From Leptasterias polaris (taxonomy: Eukaryota; Echinodermata; Asteroidea; Forcipulatida; Asteriidae), in the NCBI GenBank assembly GCA_037783415.1, contig JAZGTN010000218.1, positions 186,001 through 250,000 on the forward strand: a stretch of 64,000 nucleotides of DNA, read 5' to 3'. Under the pieces are notes generated by a model. The model did not search any database. It had not been told where the DNA came from and saw only the letters and a list, made by a program, of their open reading frames with translations. Positions 22,138-30,468 of this stretch are shown here, piece by piece (position 1 is the first letter of the stretch; every line of letters begins with the position of its first letter). The translations under genes were made by a program, and so were the position numbers.

Positions 22138-24839
22138 CTGAAACTTGGCTGTCGGCTAGTGACACTGAAACAATCTCCACAGTACCTGGTTACTCAACCA
22201 TTCGACGTGATAGGGACAGTCGTGGTGGTATTATGGCCGTTATCAATGATTCACTACTACCAACACACCTTCAGCACTTTGAACCTGCGAACATTGAACT
22301 CGCTTGGCTGTCACTGACTGTTAAACACTCCAAATGGATAGTTGGAGTTGTTTACAGGCCCCCAAACTCTGACATCACCTTCTTCGACAAACTACAAGCA
22401 GCATTTGATACAGTCCAAGCTATTCTTCCTCAATATGAAGGTCTCATTCTGCTTGGAGATTTTAACAAATTGGCTGGCAGAGTCTACGGCAAAGTCCAAT
22501 CTCCAAGAAGTCGCTGACTCCCTAGAACTTACACAGATGGTTGAAGATGTAACTCGTCCTTCAAACAACTTAACCTCAACTGGATCCACAATTGATCTCA
22601 TCTTCACAAATAGGCCGGAGAAATTCTCTGCTGTGGGGTCCTTTGCCAATCCAGTCAGAAGTGACCATCATGCAGTTTCCTTCACATTCAGTGCCCCCAA
22701 AGCTCCCCCACAACCTGCAGTCATCCGCTCATTTCTACAGTTCAGGAAAGCTGACATGAAACATTTGGAAACCCTTCTGCACCTTGCACCATGGTCTGCC
22801 TTCATGAACGATGATGATCCTGATGCATCATGGGAAGGTTTTATGGACATCCTCGAGGCTGCCATCCGTGATAGCATACCTAGTAAGCAACGGCGACGCT
22901 CTAAAGTTTCTCCATGGATCACACCCGAACTGAAGAAGTTAATTCACCTCAAGCATAAACTGTTTACTAAAGCCAAGCACTCCAGTTCCAGTTCAGCGTG
23001 GCTCCACTATAAACAGATACGCAACAAAGTCAAACATTCCACTAAATCTGCCTACTGGAACTATGTAAATAGTCTATTTGAAACCAGAGACAACAAGCGT
23101 AGTTTCTGGTGTTTCGTCAGAGACCAACGAAAATCAAAGTGTCCCCCAGCATTCCAATATGCTGATAAACTTCTCCAGAAACCAATTGACATTGCGCAAA
23201 CATTCAATGAGTTCTTCACCTCGGTACACTCTCCTGCCGAAGCTTGTCCAGCCACGCCACCACCCTGCACACTTCCAATTCCAGAACTACCTACGATTCA
23301 AATCAAACTTGGATGGTTGACTAAGTCTCTACATAATCTGACCCCTTATAAGGCACCAGGACCTGATGGGATTTCACCAACCATTCTTCGATCTACAACC
23401 TCTTTCATTGCTCCGCCATTGCTACGCTTGATGAATTCCTCCCTTGCACGTAGCACCCTCCCCATTGCCTGGAAGTTATCAAATGTCACGCCCGTGTTTA
23501 AATCCGCCAAACGAACTGACATTAAAAACTATAGGCCTATTGCCCTAACCCCCATTGTTTGCAAAGTTTTAGAAAGGGCCGTCGCTGATAGCATTTATGA
23601 TCATGTGTCGTCCTGTTGCCTTGGCAACAACGAGCAGCATGGCTTTACAGTGCGCAAGTCATGTGTCACCCATGTGTCACCCAGCTGACAAATGCCATTT
23701 ATGACTGGGCTTCAATCATGGACAAGCCACGCCCACCTCGTATTGACATCGCCTTCTTGGACTTTAGTAAAGCCTTTGATGTAATGCCCCATCATACACT
23801 CCTCAAAAAGCTGGCACTGAAATTCAACATACAGGGTCAAACTTGGTCATGGTTGAAATCTTTTCTTGTTGGCCGGCATCAACGAGTCATGTACCATGGG
23901 GCCTTTTCATCTTGGTCTCCTGTGACATCTGGCGTTCCACAAGGAAGTGTTCTAGGCCCCCTACTGTTTAATTTATTCATCAGTGACATTTCCCACACTC
24001 TTGCCACCAAATCCCTACTCTTTGCTGATGGTATCCTTATTTACCACCCCATCAATTCATCCGAAGATGAAGTCCTCCTGCAAACAGACCTAGATGCCCT
24101 TAGCCAATGGAGTGAGTCAAATGGAATGAAACTTAATACAAGCAAATCACAAATAATGCATATGACTAGATCTACCAAACCACTAGCCCTTCCGCAGTAT
24201 TACATTCTTGGATCTCCCTTAACAGTTGCAACAACCTACAAGTACCTTGGTGTCACAATGAACAATACTCTAACGTGGAACGACCATGTCAATAGTGTGG
24301 TTGCTAAGGCAAATAAGACTCTTGGTTTCATCTGGCATACAGCAGGAGGAACTTCTACAAATGCACTGATGTCTCTCTACCGGTCACTTGTCATACCAGT
24401 TCTAGAGTATGGGCTGCCTGCCTGGTGCCCATATACAGCAACTTTATCCGCTAAACTAGTACAAGTCCAAAGGAGAGCTACAAGAATGTTCCTTAAACAA
24501 CAGAGAGGGGCAGAATCGTATGAGGACAGACTAAAACAACTGAACTGGCAAACTCTCGAATCTAGACGTCAAAGAATAACTGTCCAATTTACCACTAAAT
24601 GTTTACTTGGACTTGTTGACTGTCACACTGTCAACTCACATACTTCTGTCAATACCCGCCACATGGACACACTCACTTTCAATCATATCTATGCGAGGAC
24701 GCAAAGCCTTAAGAACACATCTATTCATTCTTTTCCTCGTATTTGGAGTAGTCTGCCTACAAATGTTAAGAACTCCCTAATTCTAGATTCATTTAAATGT
24801 TTTAATAAGTACTTTTGTAACCATTTCAATGATATTTAG
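22040..24839 (+). pseudogene. endonuclease-reverse transcriptase of the 2A element, broken
   Basis: Three overlapping frames: about 22040-22517 (APE endonuclease: IACVTETWLS, RGGIMAVIN, GVVYRPP, LLGDFN), 22342-23688 (rest of endonuclease with TIDLIFTNRP and SDHHAVSF, linker, start of RT with YKAPGPDGISPTIL) and 23616-24839 (RT palm and thumb). A one-frame change lies near 22490. An exact 11-bp duplication (23660-23681, catgtgtcacc) breaks the palm just before FLDFSKAFDVMPH. GVPQGSVLGPLLFNLFIS is intact, but the catalytic motif reads FADG (24021-24032) where family members have FADD/YADD, so the second Asp is lost. The C-terminal tail (YGLPAWCPY, WSSLPTNVKNS) is complete. Confidence 0.85.
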
Positions 24840-25349
24840 ATGTACTTTATTTGCTAATTTTGCATTTACACCTGATATGCTTATTTGTTGTTTTTGTATA
24901 TACCTACTTGCTGGAGGTTTACATTGCTTCATTGATTGTCTGTTAGTGTCATTTATTTGGTTGTTTGTTCAATTCCTATTTTGTTGTCAGTACCTGTTTT
25001 ACTTTTTGCCTGTCTAATTAACTGGTTCATTGATTGTTTTCCAGTTTTTATATGTCTGTCTGTGTGACTGCTTGTCTGGATGTGTTTTTGCTCCTACAAT
25101 CTGTTTGTTTTATATGGTTGGCTCGGTGTTGCAAGCATGATCATGTTTGTATAGCTCACACATTATTGTTGCAATTTTGTTATTATTATTTTTTTTTTCG
25201 TCTATCTATATTTTTTTTTACTTAATATTTTCCATCCCCCAACTCAAATCTTCCTTCTTCAGAGTGTTGTCTGTTTAATGTGTAAACTGAGTTCTTGTCA
25301 GCCTGAATGTTAAATAGACTGACTTGCCAAGGTAATGTTTATTCTTACA
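24840..25349 (+). other. 3' untranslated region of the 2A element
   Basis: T-rich, no ORF of note; oligo-T runs at 25187-25225; the element end cannot be fixed. Confidence 0.5.
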
Positions 25350-25360
25350 TAATATATATA

Positions 25361-25405
<45 letters not shown>

Positions 25406-25495
25406 TATATACATATATATATATACATATATATACATATATATATATACATATATATACATATATATAGGTATATATATATACATATATATACA
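25350..25495. repeat. TA-rich microsatellite at the left edge of the virus-like element
   Basis: Almost pure TA with spaced C (tatatacatata) or G. It borders the left terminus CACGATGGAGT, and a short TA-rich stretch also borders the right terminus. Confidence 0.95.
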
Positions 25496-25506
25496 CACGA
25501 TGGAGT
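25496..25506 (+). repeat. left terminal inverted repeat
   Basis: CACGATGGAGT, complement of 37059-37069. Similarity beyond 11 bp is weak (tataaactg versus tgtgataaatg). Confidence 0.65.
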
Positions 25507-25556
25507 ATAAACTGTTTACGTTTGTGAATAATTGGGTGGAGGGTCATAAGAGTCGC

Positions 25557-25580
25557 TAATCTTTTGCTTGCAAAAGATTA
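25557..25580. promoter_or_regulatory. boundary palindrome P1
   Basis: TAATCTTTTGC, two bases, GCAAAAGATTA: a perfect palindrome with 11-bp arms, 32 bases beyond the stop of the leftmost minus-strand gene. Related copies lie at 27716, 29118, 31791 and 31810. A role as transcript end signal is inferred. Confidence 0.7.
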
Positions 25581-25611
25581 ATTTGACAAAGCAACCACAC
25601 TTTATTTCAAA

Positions 25612-26254
25612 GTTGTTGTCGCAAGCTCTTTCATTATTAAAGCCCGGGCTTCGGCCATTAACTCTTTTTTTTCTACCTACTGCTTTGAGTATCGGAAGCT
25701 TTGCGAGATTTTTTCTGAATATTATTCTTCATTTGGTTATATTTTTCTATCTCGTCGAGTACGAGCTTGAACTCTTCATGGGAGATGTGTCCATCTCGTA
25801 TCGAGTGTGAGATCACATCTGAAACACTGTTGAGCTTGGATAGGGCGAGAACATGAATCTCGTTGTGTTTTTGGCTTTTACAAGGAGACGCCGAGAGACG
25901 AACTTACCGGCGTAGACCACAAACAACTGCAGCACCCTCGAGTGCAGCAACAATAGGTGCGGCTATAATTGTGGTGAGCAACCCTACACCAGCAGCTCCC
26001 ATTCCAAGGCTGGATAAAATCAACGCTGCGTCAATACTATCAACGATATTGATAGCTCTACGGTACTTTTTGTACAGCTTGGCTCTGTCATCTCTCTCTT
26101 TCTCAAGGCTGCGCTCGAGGTTGCGGATTTCGGTCAAGCGAAAGTCAGACCCTTCGTCTTTATGATCAAGAACGGGGTCGTTTTGCTCGTTCTCAAGAAC
26201 GGGATATAAAGGCTTTGTCGTTTCGATGGGAGGAGCTGTTGGAAGCTTAGGCAT
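25612..26254 (-). pseudogene. coiled-coil and membrane protein of the virus-like element, frameshifted
   Basis: The start ATG (26254) overlaps the stop of the upstream gene in the arrangement ATGCCTAA, so the two form a minus-strand unit. The first 116 residues are intact: a Pro-rich start (MPKLPTAPPIE), a charged coiled-coil (RNLERSLEKERDDRAKLYKK) and a glycine-rich hydrophobic segment (LGMGAAGVGLLTTIIAAPIV) that could span a membrane. This order matches an uncharacterised family that I recall from cnidarian Polinton-like loci. After VCGLRR the frame hits TAA (25904-25906); continuation of the family pattern is visible in other frames (FVSRRLLVKAK, then an EEFKLVLDEIEKY helix, then KELMAEARALIMKEL to the stop at 25612). 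Three frame changes are therefore inferred near 25913, 25870 and 25655. Function unknown. Confidence 0.6.
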
Positions 26255-26927
26255 TTTCTCGAATTTCAAGCACTACAGTTATGGGATTGCCACGGTTTTG
26301 TAGTGATGTGTTGTTTTTATCTAACACGCGAATGTTCAGTTGATGTATGTTCCCAACCTCAAGTTTTTTGTACATAGGACAAATAGGATTAATGTTTATA
26401 ATACCTTTAGATTCGGCTGGGGTTATGGTCAGCAATGTTGAAGGAGCGCCATCAATAATATTGGAGACCGTAGAAAGTTGATCTAGGTGAATGAAGAGCC
26501 ACTTGTGAACATTAAAGCTAGCGGGTCTGTCTCCCTCGTATTCTCCATCAATCCAACCTTTTTCGTGGATGCCTAAGATTCGGCGTATATCAGAAGACAT
26601 TTTTATAGAGACTCCCTTTGGAATGCTTATCATGACCAGCCCTGTTGCTTCATGTATCTCGATAGATACCCCTTGGGGTATCTCTTCTTTGAACAGACGT
26701 TGTAGGTGTTCAAAGGTATACATTCCTATAGGGACTGAAATCTTTTGAGGTCTATCGCTTGAGGTAGAACGCCACAGAATTCCAGCCGAAGACGACCCAA
26801 TATTTCGATAGCCAACCTCATAGTGTAAACCTCTGAGGGCGACATGGAGTTTACCTTCTGTGTTATCTATTACATTTTGGAGAATCGACGCTTCTTCGTT
26901 TTGAATATCGGTTAGTGTCACAAACAT
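26247..26927 (-). CDS. structural-type protein of unknown function, copy 1
   Basis: 226 residues from ATG 26927 (MFVTLTDIQNEE) to TAA 26247. An in-frame ATG 12 codons further upstream exists, but the start chosen here is the one shared with the paralogue at 27712. The protein is predicted beta-rich with a conserved C-terminal block (FIHLDQLSTVSNIIDGAPSTLL, ending VVLEIREN). It resembles beta-rich proteins opening with M-[FY]-V-T-L that I associate with cnidarian Polinton-like loci; a capsid-associated role is only a guess. Its frame is open. It is a duplicate of the gene at 26991-27712, from which it differs widely, and it carries a relic of that gene's upstream neighbour (see 26928-26988). 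Downstream it overlaps the start of the coiled-coil gene. Confidence 0.7.
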   Translation of the reverse strand: MFVTLTDIQNEEASILQNVIDNTEGKLHVALRGLHYEVGYRNIGSSSAGILWRSTSSDRPQKISVPIGMYTFEHLQRLFKEEIPQGVSIEIHEATGLVMISIPKGVSIKMSSDIRRILGIHEKGWIDGEYEGDRPASFNVHKWLFIHLDQLSTVSNIIDGAPSTLLTITPAESKGIININPICPMYKKLEVGNIHQLNIRVLDKNNTSLQNRGNPITVVLEIRENA

Positions 26928-26988
26928 AACTAATATTTCGTCCACACAGTCATAACAAACCAAGCCTATAACTTTAATACAGATACAA
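26928..26988. pseudogene. duplicated intergenic region with relic 5' end of the 27751 gene
   Basis: The stretch aactaatatttcgtcc followed by accaagcctataactttaat and acagatacaaatct corresponds base by base, with decay, to 27714-27785, i.e. the P2 palindrome plus the first 11-12 codons of the plus-strand gene at 27751. It marks the extent of the segmental duplication. Confidence 0.75.
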
Positions 26989-26990
26989 AT

Positions 26991-27712
26991 CTAGACATTT
27001 TCTCGAATTTCAAGCACTGCAGTTATGGGAGTGTTACTTATCAATATGTTATTTTCATTTAACACGCGAAAATTTAGTTGATATATGTGTCCCACCTCAA
27101 GTTTTTTGTAACTAGGATAAGTAGGATTAATACCTTTGGATGCGGCTGGGATTATGGCTAACAGCGAAGAAGGAGCACCATCAACAATATTAGAGGTCGC
27201 AGAAATTTGATCGAGGTGTATAAAAAACATCTTAGAATTAAGACAATTTAAGATAGGGTATTTTCCCACCAGGTCTCCTAACAACGAGGGTATTTTCCCA
27301 CCAGGTCTCCTAACAACGGGGTATCTGTTGGCCATGATTCAAGGTCGAAGCCCAATAGTGAGCTAACTTCATGGTTATTTCTCGATAAAAACCCATTACC
27401 AGTATTGATAGAGACAATCCCTGTTTCGCTTATATTGATTGATACTTGGGGTAGATTTTTATTGAACAGCTGTTGTAAATCTTCAAAAGTATACCTTCCT
27501 TTATTTAATGTTAAAGTTAAAAAACCATCACGTTCGATATTTCCATCGTTACTAGGGTACCACATTAATTCAACGGAATGGTTATGATAGATATAATCAA
27601 AATAACAATGAAACCCTCTGAGGGCAACATAGAGCTTACCATTTATATTGTTAATTGAAGTCTGGAGAAGCGACGCTTTTTCGTTTTGAATATTTGTCTG
27701 TGTAACAAACAT
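26991..27712 (-). pseudogene. structural-type protein of unknown function, copy 2, frameshifted
   Basis: Starts at ATG 27712 (MFVTQTNIQNEK) and ends at 26991 (VLEIRENV). The N-terminal 130 codons and the C-terminal 85 codons are each open but in different frames. The cause is visible: an exact 32-bp tandem duplication (27255-27286 and 27287-27318). The locus length minus 32 is 690 bp, a multiple of three and close to the 681 bp of copy 1, so the gene was intact before the duplication. Shared motifs with copy 1: GKLYVALRGFH, YTFEDLQQLF, FIHLDQISATSNIVDGAPSS. It is divergent from the gene at 27751, with palindrome P2 between them. Function unknown. Confidence 0.75.
27255..27318. repeat. exact 32-bp tandem duplication breaking copy 2
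   Basis: Two identical 32-bp units, each with tattttcccaccaggtctcc. Confidence 0.95.
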
Positions 27713-27715
27713 AAC

Positions 27716-27738
27716 TAATCTTTTGTCTACAAAAGATT
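27716..27738. promoter_or_regulatory. boundary palindrome P2 in a divergent promoter
   Basis: AATCTTTTGT, two bases, ACAAAAGATT (10-bp perfect arms) fills most of the 38-bp gap between the ATG of the minus gene (27712) and the ATG of the plus gene (27751). With so little room it must be part of both promoters or leaders. Confidence 0.7.
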
Positions 27739-27750
27739 GTTTGTGTTGTC

Positions 27751-29111
27751 ATGCCTTACCAAGCTTACGGCTTTAATACAGATGCATCTTACCAAAAAGG
27801 CGGAGTATACTCTACAAAGCATAACATTATATTGCAACATGTTACAATTCAGGTTGATACTAACGCAGCGAGCTTTGACACCATATTTCCGGATATATTG
27901 TCGGCGGAGCGGTATAGGCTGCCACATATACAAAGTGATGATGTAGTGGACATGTGGAGCTCAAACCCGATGAAATTTTGGCAAAATAAGATCAACTTTG
28001 CAGTGTGGTGTGCTACCACAGGGTGTGGTGTCTCTGCAGAAGACCATCTTAGCTCTAAGGTCCCGATGGTGCGATCAGTTTATCTCTTTCACGTATACTA
28101 CCAAGTGCGAAGGATTCTTGAAGAGATGCAGGTGCCACTCCCACAAGATGACACTTGGGATGCCTTTGATACCCCACACAACCAGAGGGTATATGAGCAA
28201 ATCTGCGCGGAGTTTTGCGTCTCGCCACACACAGACTGGCGGCAAAACATAAGCCAAAATATAAGCCAAAATAGTGGTCTTGGAACGCCGTACCATTGGT
28301 GGAAAGGTTCAGTGCGCTCTATCAAAGAGGTGAGCGACGATTTGGTTGCCAGTGGTGGTCTCAACCCAAGCTTTGGTGTTTCGTCGAATGACTACAGAAA
28401 AGACCGCATGAGCTTTGGTGATAGACCGGCCACGTTCTGCGTCGACTACATCGACCAGGGTTCGGAAGGAGACCAGGCATGGACTACATTTGTCCTCGAC
28501 AAGTCAGAGGGCTTTACCCAACCTGGGGTCGAAGAATCAACGACTCTATCCGAACATATGTCTGGGCCATCTTAGGTGCACAAGCACAGATTCGCTCGAG
28601 CATTCTCGGTACTGGCACCGCATTTGACACCCAGAAACAGTTCTTAGCTAACATCGAGGATGCGGTCTCAAGCCCCGTAGACCTCCCGAGTGCGGTAGCA
28701 CGCTACCAAGACGTGCTTCGATACGCCCGCTCTAAGGTAGACTATGTTTTCGGAATTGGCTTATATATGTCTCCTAGCAACATGGAGTTGCAGATTGGGA
28801 CCATTCGGGACTACAACAACGAGATTGTGATCGCGGGGCAGGGGCAAAAATTGGGTTTTAACCACGGTATAAACGCAGCGGTCGAGAATCTTTTACCCGC
28901 AAAAGACATGGAGGGACCAGCTGCAAGGCCAGCGCGTCTAGCGGAGGTGGAACCTGTAATTACCGCGGTTCCGACACAGCCTGCTCTCAGTCTGCCCGTT
29001 CAAACTTTTGCAGCGGAGGAAGTAGCCGAAGGGCAAGCGCACTATGATGGGCGCACTGCACTTGTCGTTGGTGGCGTTGCTATTGGTCTCGGTTGGCTTG
29101 CTCTACGATAG
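27751..29111 (+). pseudogene. conserved protein of the virus-like element with C-terminal membrane anchor, frameshifted
   Basis: Starts ATG CCT TAC at 27751; the first 258 or so codons are open, then the conserved sequence continues in another frame from about 28515 to TAG 29111 (about 450 residues in all). A single frame change near 28515-28540 is inferred. Visible features: WSSNPMKFWQNKINFAVWCA, a Trp/Asn-rich core; FVSPHTDW-type stretch; a long helical part (SIRTYVWAILGAQAQIRSSI); Pro/Ala-rich linker; and a final hydrophobic segment TALVVGGVAIGLGWLAL. A short in-frame duplication (12 bp, NISQNISQN) lies near 28250. I recall close relatives beside Polinton-like polymerases in corals. Function is unknown; size, conservation and the tail anchor would suit a minor virion protein. 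Confidence 0.65.
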
Positions 29112-29795
29112 TTACGCTAATCTTTTGTAAACAAAAGTTAACAGTATACCGCCGATGGCAACAATTATTGCCCACAGGTTTCCCGCGAGCCAGCCAACAG
29201 TTTTACTCAAGATGTTGAGGAGCCAAGATATAATGCTTCCGATGATACCGGGAAGTGCGGCTGCGGCTTTTCCAGCTAATTGGGCTAGAAGGCGCCCGAG
29301 AGCTTGCAAGTGTTTTTTTGTCCACTCTTTTATCCCATCTTTACTTGCGGGAGGTGTGGGAGGTGTTGGCGGTTTAACCCCGCCAGCTGGTCCACCAGTC
29401 AAGGCAAGAACCAGAGTGCTGATGATAAAGCCCAGTGCGGTGATAATGCTGAATATTGTGACCCCCTGTTCGCGAAACAGGATTCGCAGCCGCTCGGCCA
29501 GGGGTTTGTTTTTATCCAGCACGCTAGATATGGTGTCACGAATTTGACGGAACTGTGACCTGAGTTGTTGGTTGAGGACATCGACGCTGTCTTGAGTCGT
29601 TGCGATCTGATCTTCAGCTTTTGCAATTTCACGCTCGATTTGGTCTGCTCGCTCAGTCGTTCCGGGTCGTTTAAGCTCTTCGCGATAGCCCTCGATCAGC
29701 TGCTGGAGAGAAACTATTTTGCTCTCTTGCACCGCTTTTGTACCACGCAAAGTTTTCAGGGCTTCGTCAAGGCCTAAAAGTTCCCTCACAGGCAA
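29112..29795 (-). CDS. coiled-coil, multi-hydrophobic protein of the virus-like element
   Basis: 227 residues, uninterrupted. Residues 1-100 are a charged coiled-coil (REIAKAEDQIATTQDSV, LRSQFRQIRDTISSVL). Then LFREQGVTIFSIITALGFII is a membrane-type segment, followed by a Gly/Pro linker (GGVKPPTPPTPP), an amphipathic stretch (KKHLQALGRLLAQLAGKAAA) and a hydrophobic C-terminus (GIIGSIISWLLNILSKTVGW and WAIIVAIGGILLTF). The stop at 29112 lies next to the stop of the convergent plus gene at 29111, and palindrome P3 is inside its last codons. Its start overlaps the end of the next minus gene by 10 bp. The architecture suggests membrane binding or remodelling in assembly or entry; that is inference only. 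Confidence 0.7.
   Translation of the reverse strand: MPVRELLGLDEALKTLRGTKAVQESKIVSLQQLIEGYREELKRPGTTERADQIEREIAKAEDQIATTQDSVDVLNQQLRSQFRQIRDTISSVLDKNKPLAERLRILFREQGVTIFSIITALGFIISTLVLALTGGPAGGVKPPTPPTPPASKDGIKEWTKKHLQALGRLLAQLAGKAAAALPGIIGSIISWLLNILSKTVGWLAGNLWAIIVAIGGILLTFVYKRLA
29118..29140. promoter_or_regulatory. boundary palindrome P3 at convergent gene ends
   Basis: TAATCTTTTGT, two bases, ACAAAAGTTA: 7-bp perfect core arms with the outer TAA/TTA pair. It shares GCTAATCTTTTG with P1. Located 7 bases past the plus-strand stop and within the last codons of the minus gene. Confidence 0.65.
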
Positions 29796-30388
29796 ACATT
29801 TTCTTTTTCAGCGATATGCGGCACCATTGATAAAAAACTATTATATACATCATCAACGGACTCATCCATATTATCAGGGTTTGCTTGGGCTGCATTTTCT
29901 GCTTTATCAGCAACCTTTTCGAGCTCACGAAGGGTAGATTGAGAAAGACGACGCAGTGAACTGTCGTACCCGGGCAGGTTGAGAAAATCTCGAATGGCTC
30001 CTGCACCCCCAGAGCCAAAACTGTTGGCAATGGTGCTCAATCCCAAAAATTTTGTAGATCCTTTGGTAGAGCTTATCCGGATCTTTTTATCACCCTCTAC
30101 CCAGTAAAGAGTTATACCATTTTTGCTGACCTCAAACCGCTTGTATTCAATTTTTGAAGGTAGTAGATCGTAAGTACGTTTGGTCTCTTCATAGAAAGAA
30201 TCTACTAAGCGGTCTCGCTTTTTTAGCAGCTCTTCTGTAAGAACTTGGTCATTCAATTGGTTGATGCGGTCGCCGTATGCTTGTATTGATTGTTCATCTA
30301 AGGGTTCCAGGACAGGAGGATCAGGAAAAATAAAACTGGCTTCTTCGGGTACATCAAAATCGTTTAGTTCAAAACCACCTTCTGCCAT
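29786..30388 (-). CDS. acidic helical protein of the virus-like element
   Basis: 200 residues from ATG 30388 (MAEGGFELNDFD). A longer frame upstream is ignored because it would run through the divergent promoter palindromes. Acidic Pro-rich N-terminus (FIFPDPPVLEPLDEQ), a charged helix (LTEELLKKRDRLVDSFYEET), then a compact beta part (EYKRFEVSKNGITLYWVEG, KKIRISSTKGSTKFLGLS) and a C-terminal helix. I recall relatives with an acidic start and the FLGLST-type block from other Polinton-like loci; function unknown. It is divergent to the capsid gene and overlaps the downstream coiled-coil gene by 10 bp, so both are probably on one transcript. Frame intact. Confidence 0.65.
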   Translation of the reverse strand: MAEGGFELNDFDVPEEASFIFPDPPVLEPLDEQSIQAYGDRINQLNDQVLTEELLKKRDRLVDSFYEETKRTYDLLPSKIEYKRFEVSKNGITLYWVEGDKKIRISSTKGSTKFLGLSTIANSFGSGGAGAIRDFLNLPGYDSSLRRLSQSTLRELEKVADKAENAAQANPDNMDESVDDVYNSFLSMVPHIAEKENVCL

Positions 30389-30390
30389 AT

Positions 30391-30414
30391 TAAACTTATA
30401 CTTGAATAAGTTTA
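30391..30414. promoter_or_regulatory. perfect palindrome in the divergent promoter (first)
   Basis: TAAACTTAT, six bases, ATAAGTTTA: 9-bp perfect arms, starting three bases before the start codon of the minus gene. Confidence 0.65.
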
Positions 30415-30417
30415 TCT

Positions 30418-30442
30418 GTATTGAACACACAAGGTTCAATAC
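30418..30442. promoter_or_regulatory. perfect palindrome in the divergent promoter (second)
   Basis: GTATTGAAC, seven bases, GTTCAATAC: 9-bp perfect arms. Lies 27 bases before the capsid start codon. Two such palindromes in an 80-bp gap suggest operator-like sites or transcript-end hairpins. Confidence 0.65.
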
Positions 30443-30468
30443 ACATTGTATACGAACGTTAAAGATTA

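Larger units (their letters stand above)
21241..25340 (+). mobile_element. non-LTR retrotransposon with 2A-like ORF1
   Basis: An ORF1 with 2A-like motif and PHD-like finger, APE-type endonuclease and reverse transcriptase lie in order on the plus strand, followed by a T-rich 3' region. The layout matches CR1/L2-like elements of echinoderms and lancelets that are known to carry 2A sequences. Neither end is precisely defined; the 3' end lies before the TA microsatellite. Confidence 0.8.

Noticed and set aside
25275..25547. Tyr/Ile-rich open frames on both strands
   Set aside because: TA microsatellite.
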